A stretch of DNA of 9,065 nt, taken from positions 1-9,065 of the forward strand of contig JACIWD010000096.1 of NCBI GenBank assembly GCA_014361165.1, in the 5' to 3' direction. Shown here piece after piece: positions 5,579 through 9,065 of this stretch (position 1 is the stretch's first letter; every line of letters begins with the position of its first letter). Position numbers and translations under genes: made by a program. The DNA is from Candidatus Mnemosynella bozhongmuii. Lineage in GTDB: Archaea; Halobacteriota; Archaeoglobi; Mnemosynellales; Mnemosynellaceae. Below the pieces are notes generated by a model that saw only the letters and a program-made list of their open reading frames with translations, did not search any database and was not told where the DNA came from.

Positions 5579-6486
5579 CCGAGTATTTTAACAATTTTTT
5601 CCACAAGCTCAAAGGCCATTCTTCTGTTTGCCTCTTTTGTCATCCCTCCTATATGCGGGGTCAGCACAACATTCGGAAGGCTCAGCAGCTTCTGATTTCT
5701 CGGAGGCTCCTCGTAGAAAACATCCAGTCCGGCTCCATAGATTCTTCCCTGTTCGAGAGCCTCAACGAGAGCATCCTCATCGACCACCTTTCCTCTTGCG
5801 GTGTTTATCAGAACCGCATTCGGCTTCATCATCTCAAATTCCCTTCTCCCTATCATGTGCTTTGTCTCCTCAGTAAGCGGGACATGCAGAGAGATCACAT
5901 CAGCTGTTGAAAGAAGCTCATCAAACCCCACCTTTCTGACATTCATCGCCCTCATTGTCTCTTCATCAACATAGGGATCATAGGCAATGAACTCCACCTC
6001 AAAACCGGAAAGCTTTCTTGTTATCGCTCTTGGAATGTTTCCGAATCCAACAAATCCTATGGTCTTTCCCTTCAGCTCATAAGATTCGAACTTCTTTCTG
6101 TCCCATTCTCCTCTTCTAACACTCCTGTCAGCCTCAACAAGTCTTCTCAGAGTTGCGAGCATGTGCAGAATTGCAAGCTCCGCAACACTGTCCACATTTC
6201 CCAGAGGGCTGTTAACAACTTCTATCCCCTTCTTTTTCGCATACTCAACATCAATCCTCTCAAGCCCAACACCGTATCTTGCGATGACCTTCAGTTTTCT
6301 CGCCCTGTCTATGACATCTTTATCAACCGTTGTGTATGTTCTCACAATGATCGCATCGCAGTCCACTATGCTCTCGAGAAGCTCTTCTTTCTCGGGAACT
6401 CTCGGATCATAAATGACCTCATATCTCTTTCTCAGCTCTTCAAGAGCATCCTCGTCAAATCCTTCGTAAACAAGAATCTTCGCCAT
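5575..6486 (-). CDS. D-isomer-specific 2-hydroxyacid dehydrogenase (SerA/glyoxylate reductase-like)
   Basis: A 303-residue NAD-dependent dehydrogenase interconverting a 2-hydroxyacid and a 2-oxoacid in the cytoplasm. Substrate-side loop at 70-80 (RYGVGLERIDV); NAD-binding fold from 140, where the usual GxGxxG reads GFGNIP, with Pro152 replacing the third Gly; Asp170 ends the next strand, favouring NAD over NADP; catalytic Arg231 (NTARGKVVDE), Glu260 (YEEPP) and His278 (TPHIGG). The length is that of the short form without the C-terminal ACT domain of full SerA, so 3-phosphoglycerate, glyoxylate/hydroxypyruvate or another oxoacid are all possible substrates. ATG 6486 has GGGTGA upstream and lies 1 nt after the TrmB-like gene's stop. 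A GTG at 6495 would overlap that gene by 8 nt and is less likely. It is the last gene of the purA operon; its TAA overlaps the stop of the convergent plus-strand gene. Confidence 0.88.
   Translation of the reverse strand: MAKILVYEGFDEDALEELRKRYEVIYDPRVPEKEELLESIVDCDAIIVRTYTTVDKDVIDRARKLKVIARYGVGLERIDVEYAKKKGIEVVNSPLGNVDSVAELAILHMLATLRRLVEADRSVRRGEWDRKKFESYELKGKTIGFVGFGNIPRAITRKLSGFEVEFIAYDPYVDEETMRAMNVRKVGFDELLSTADVISLHVPLTEETKHMIGRREFEMMKPNAVLINTARGKVVDEDALVEALEQGRIYGAGLDVFYEEPPRNQKLLSLPNVVLTPHIGGMTKEANRRMAFELVEKIVKILG
5595..5600 (+). terminator. possible oligo-T stop signal for the helical-protein gene
   Basis: A T6 run lies 17 nt past the plus-strand TAA, inside the 3' end of the convergent dehydrogenase gene. 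Such runs can end archaeal transcripts, but a single T6 inside coding sequence is weak evidence. Confidence 0.25.
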
Positions 6487-6487
6487 C

Positions 6488-6868
6488 TCATTCACCCTTC
6501 CCGAAGAGTTCCTCCTCCATTCTTTTAATCTTTTCTCTCATCTTCTCCTCCCACTCCTCGATGCATTCTTCAATGAGCTTTATGAACTCCTCCTTCTCCA
6601 CCGCCTTATAGACATAATAATAACCTCCACTGCCTATGCTTCTGCTCTCCCTGAAGACTATCCCACACTTTATCATCTCTTGAAGAGCTCTGTAAGTTGT
6701 GCTCGGGTCTCTTCCTATTCTTTCAGCAATTTCCTCAACTCTCATCTCTCCCTGTTCGAGAAGAATTCTGTAAATCTCAATATCTATATCCTTTAACCCC
6801 AGAACACATTTTGCAAGTTCTCTGCAGCTTATACCTCTGTTGAGCATCTCTCTTATTGATTTCGCCAT
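6488..6868 (-). CDS. TrmB-like winged-helix transcriptional regulator
   Basis: A 126-residue DNA-binding protein. A short N-terminal helix contains Cys15 and Cys21; the winged helix-turn-helix spans about 25-90, with VEEIAERIG (44-52), a recognition helix RDPSTTYRALQEMIKCG (53-69) and a wing rich in Gly/Tyr (GSGGYYYVYK); a charged amphipathic helix (91-122) probably dimerises. This is the N-terminal half of TrmB-type archaeal regulators without the sugar-binding domain, so no small-molecule ligand is implied. The cysteines could allow redox or metal sensing, but that is speculative. ATG 6868 is preceded by GGTGAG with suitable spacing; ATG 6895 would overlap the radical SAM gene and lacks a site. 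It begins 10 nt after that gene and ends 1 nt before the dehydrogenase, so it may control its own operon. Confidence 0.82.
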   Translation of the reverse strand: MAKSIREMLNRGISCRELAKCVLGLKDIDIEIYRILLEQGEMRVEEIAERIGRDPSTTYRALQEMIKCGIVFRESRSIGSGGYYYVYKAVEKEEFIKLIEECIEEWEEKMREKIKRMEEELFGKGE

Positions 6869-6878
6869 TTTCTCACCT

Positions 6879-7877
6879 TTATTCCAGAATAACATTTATT
6901 TTTGTGTTGCAGTTTCTGCATCTGTCCCCTTCCAGCCCAACTATTTTTGAGGAGAAGCCCCTTCTCGCTATAAGCAGTTCGTTGCAGTTCGGACAGAATG
7001 TTGAGTTCAGCCTCTCACTCATAACATTTCCAACGTAAACATAGAGGAGTCCCTCTCTTTTTGCTATCTCATAGGCCCTCTCGAGAGTTCTGAGCGGAGT
7101 TGGCGGGACATCCATCATTCTGTAATCAGGGTGAAATCTCGTGAAGTGCACCGGAGTGTCATCTCCGAGATTCTCGACTATCCAGCGTGAGAGCTCTTCT
7201 ATCTCTCTTTCAGAATCATTGTAACCCGGAATCACCAGATTCACAACCTCTATATGAACTCCCTTCCTCTTCGCCTTCACCGCATTCTCAAGAACAACCT
7301 CAAGTTTACCTCTGCAGATTTTCCTGTAGAAATCTTCCGAAAATGACTTTATATCCAGACTGAATGCATCCACAAATTTTACGATCTCTTCAAGAGATTC
7401 CTCGCTCATGTATCCGTTCGTCACATAAACCACTTTCACTCCTCTCTCTCTTAGAGGAATGGAGCAATCTCTCGTGTATTCAAACCAGATTGTGGGCTCA
7501 TTGTATGTCCATGAAACAGATGGACATCCACTCTCAATAACTCTCCTCACAAGACTTTCCGGCGGAAGCTCATACAGATACTCCTCACTCCACTCCTGGG
7601 AGATCGTGAAATTCTGGCAGAAGGAACAGGAGAAGTTGCAGCCAACTGAACCGAAGGAATATGAAAGGCTTCCTGGAAGGAAATGGTATAGCGGTTTCTT
7701 CTCAATCGGATCGATGTTTGTCGAGGAAACCTTCCCGTAAATCAGAGAGATGATCTCGCCATTTAAGTTCTTCCGAACTCCGCATATACCGGATGCTCCG
7801 GGCTTTATTCTGCAGTAATGGGCGCATACCTTGCATCTGACATCTCCATTCAACTTCTCATATAATTCTCCGGTCAT
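6879..7877 (-). CDS. amrS: AmmeMemoRadiSam-system radical SAM enzyme
   Basis: A 332-residue radical SAM protein. The cluster-binding motif is C80-x3-C84-x2-C87 (VGCNFSCSFCQNF), and YNEPT at 125-129 is typical of this family and of pyruvate formate-lyase activase-like enzymes. The N-terminus adds C15-x2-C18-x3-C22 and C32 (KVCAHYCRIKPGASGICGV), the family's hallmark leader, and the C-terminus has two CxxC pairs (295/298 and 320/323) resembling a zinc ribbon or rubredoxin-type knuckle. The family is named for frequent linkage to AMMECR1 and Memo proteins; neither is in this window, and its reaction is not established to my knowledge. ATG 7877 overlaps purA's stop as ATGA, so translation is probably coupled. 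A GTG at 7883 is the alternative start. The rest of the operon, a regulator and a dehydrogenase, follows directly. Confidence 0.9.
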   Translation of the reverse strand: MTGELYEKLNGDVRCKVCAHYCRIKPGASGICGVRKNLNGEIISLIYGKVSSTNIDPIEKKPLYHFLPGSLSYSFGSVGCNFSCSFCQNFTISQEWSEEYLYELPPESLVRRVIESGCPSVSWTYNEPTIWFEYTRDCSIPLRERGVKVVYVTNGYMSEESLEEIVKFVDAFSLDIKSFSEDFYRKICRGKLEVVLENAVKAKRKGVHIEVVNLVIPGYNDSEREIEELSRWIVENLGDDTPVHFTRFHPDYRMMDVPPTPLRTLERAYEIAKREGLLYVYVGNVMSERLNSTFCPNCNELLIARRGFSSKIVGLEGDRCRNCNTKINVILE

Positions 7878-9065
7878 CTCCACAAAATAGTCTGGTCTCT
7901 TCTCTCTCCGACCGAAACAATGGTGACAGGAACTCCTGCAAGCTCCTCAATCCTCTCAATGTATGCTCTTGCATTTTTTGGAAGTTCTGATGGTTCTCTT
8001 GCTCCGCTGATATCTTCATCCCATCCATCCAGCTCCTCATAAACAGGGGTGCATCTGAAGAGCTCCTCAGCTCTCTCAGGAGGATACCTGAGCTCTTTTC
8101 CATCAAGCTCGTAAGCAACACAGATCTTTATATTCTTCAAACCTCCCAGAACGTCAAGTTTTGTTACAGCCAGCTCAGTATAGCCATTCAGTTTAACTGC
8201 CTTTCTCATCAAAACCGCATCATACCAGCCGCATCTTCTCGGTCTTCCCGTGGTTGTTCCGAACTCTCCTCCAATTTCTCTCAATCTCTCTCCAAGCTCT
8301 CCGTGAATCTCGGTCGGGAAGGGACCAGACCCAACTCTTGTGGTGTATGCTTTCGCAACTCCAACTATCTTATCAACCTTCTTCGGACTTACTCCGAGAT
8401 TGACGCATGCACTTGAGGAGATTGTGTTTGAGGAGGTCACATATTTTCCCGTGCCGTGAACAACATCGAGAAATGTTCCCTGAGCTCCCTCAGCAAGTAT
8501 GTTCTCCCCTCTCTCAAGCCTTTCATTAACCTCGAAGGAAACATCTGTGAGGCACTCCTTAACCTCTCTGCCAATTTCAAGATACCTTCTCAGGAGCTCC
8601 TCATTTCTCACCTCTGATTTATCTCCCCCGAGCTTCTCAACAATCGCCTCCTTCAGAGGAATTATCTCCTCAAGTTTCCTCCAGAAAATCTCCTCCTCAG
8701 TAAGGTCAATCATCTGAATCTCATTTCTTCCGATTTTGTCCTGATAGGCAAATCCTATTCCTTTATGAGTTGTTCCTATTCCGGTTCTCCTGTCGGTGAG
8801 CTTATCCAGAAGAATGTGATAGGGCATTATCACTCCGGCTTTCATGTCTATTCCGAGATTCTCCTTCCCTATGGAGATCCCTCTGCTTCTCAGTTCATCC
8901 ATCTCTCTCTTCAGAGACAGAGGATTCACCACAACACCGGGACCTATGAGAAGCCTCTTCCCTCTCACTGCTCCTGAGGGAATCAGGTGAAGCTTGAATT
9001 TCTCCCCTCCAACCACAACGGTATGGCCGGCGTTGTCTCCTCCCTGAAATCTCACAACCGCATCA
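7874..9065 (-). CDS. purA: adenylosuccinate synthetase (5' end outside window)
   Basis: GTP-dependent synthesis of adenylosuccinate from IMP and aspartate, the first committed step to AMP. 396 residues are visible; reading continues off the right edge, so the start and the WGDEGKGK P-loop region are missing. In the visible fragment: VVRFQGGDNAGHT (3-15), IGTTHKGIGFAYQDK (96-110), EGAQGTFLD (192-200), YVTSSNT, TTTGRPRR (270-277), GTP-recognition TKLDVL (301-306) and the C-terminal VSVGERRDQTI. The IMP-loop variant HKGIGF, in place of the common GRGIGP, is noteworthy, but the other key residues look intact and the enzyme should be active. It ends in TGA overlapping the radical SAM gene's ATG by 4 nt (ATGA). 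It appears to be the first visible gene of a four-gene operon whose promoter lies outside the window. Confidence 0.95.
   Translation of the reverse strand, partial: DAVVRFQGGDNAGHTVVVGGEKFKLHLIPSGAVRGKRLLIGPGVVVNPLSLKREMDELRSRGISIGKENLGIDMKAGVIMPYHILLDKLTDRRTGIGTTHKGIGFAYQDKIGRNEIQMIDLTEEEIFWRKLEEIIPLKEAIVEKLGGDKSEVRNEELLRRYLEIGREVKECLTDVSFEVNERLERGENILAEGAQGTFLDVVHGTGKYVTSSNTISSSACVNLGVSPKKVDKIVGVAKAYTTRVGSGPFPTEIHGELGERLREIGGEFGTTTGRPRRCGWYDAVLMRKAVKLNGYTELAVTKLDVLGGLKNIKICVAYELDGKELRYPPERAEELFRCTPVYEELDGWDEDISGAREPSELPKNARAYIERIEELAGVPVTIVSVGERRDQTILWR

Noticed and set aside
7858..8121. Minus-strand open frame of 87 codons within purA
   Set aside because: It is a shifted frame inside purA, whose own frame carries conserved motifs throughout.
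1..9065. Search for insertion sequences, CRISPR arrays, tRNA or rRNA genes, toxin-antitoxin or defence genes
   Set aside because: No transposase motifs, regularly spaced repeats, cloverleaf-like segments or nuclease/effector motifs were seen; gene density and codon use are uniform.

Overview
The window reads as ordinary chromosome from a thermophilic euryarchaeon, most likely one of the Archaeoglobales. This is inferred from archaeal promoters (purine-rich BRE followed by TTATATAC or TTTTATAC boxes), apparently leaderless starts about 28 bp from the TATA centre, GGTG-type ribosome binding sites, heavy AGA/AGG arginine use, tightly packed genes, and an AmmeMemoRadiSam-type radical SAM protein beside a TrmB-like regulator. 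The genus cannot be fixed from the sequence alone.

Layout. Positions 1-140 hold at most the tail of an unidentified plus-strand gene. Positions 141-2606 are a minus-strand metal-resistance unit: a promoter with an overlapping dyad operator, a CadC-like ArsR repressor, and a Zn/Cd/Pb P1B-type ATPase starting with TTG 4 nt after the repressor's stop. Positions 2607-2950 contain no intact gene but carry a decayed 3' end of a plus-strand membrane-protein gene. Positions 2951-4606 hold a minus-strand FMN-binding glutamate-synthase-like protein with an N-terminal four-cysteine motif and its own strong promoter. Positions 4656-4747 contain two clear inverted repeats. Positions 4740-5578 hold a divergent pair, a small lipoprotein (minus) and an unknown helical protein (plus), arranged around one perfectly symmetric TATA element. 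Positions 5575-9065 are a compact minus-strand operon read in the order purA (5' end outside the window), radical SAM enzyme, TrmB-like regulator, D-2-hydroxyacid dehydrogenase. Its junctions are a 4-nt overlap, a 10-nt gap and a 1-nt gap.

How the genes work together. The repressor and ATPase form a standard metal-sensing and efflux pair: metal binding to the repressor should release the operator that sits on the transcription start, allowing export. The purA operon joins AMP synthesis to a radical SAM enzyme of unknown reaction, a small DNA-binding protein and an NAD-dependent dehydrogenase. The tight junctions imply co-expression, but no shared pathway is evident. The genes between the two systems look independent.

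No mobile element, CRISPR array, RNA gene or obvious novel defence or biosynthetic system was seen. The most notable items are the decayed membrane-protein gene, the symmetric divergent promoter with a dyad centred on a start codon, the cysteine motif on the glutamate-synthase-like protein, and the radical SAM operon context.
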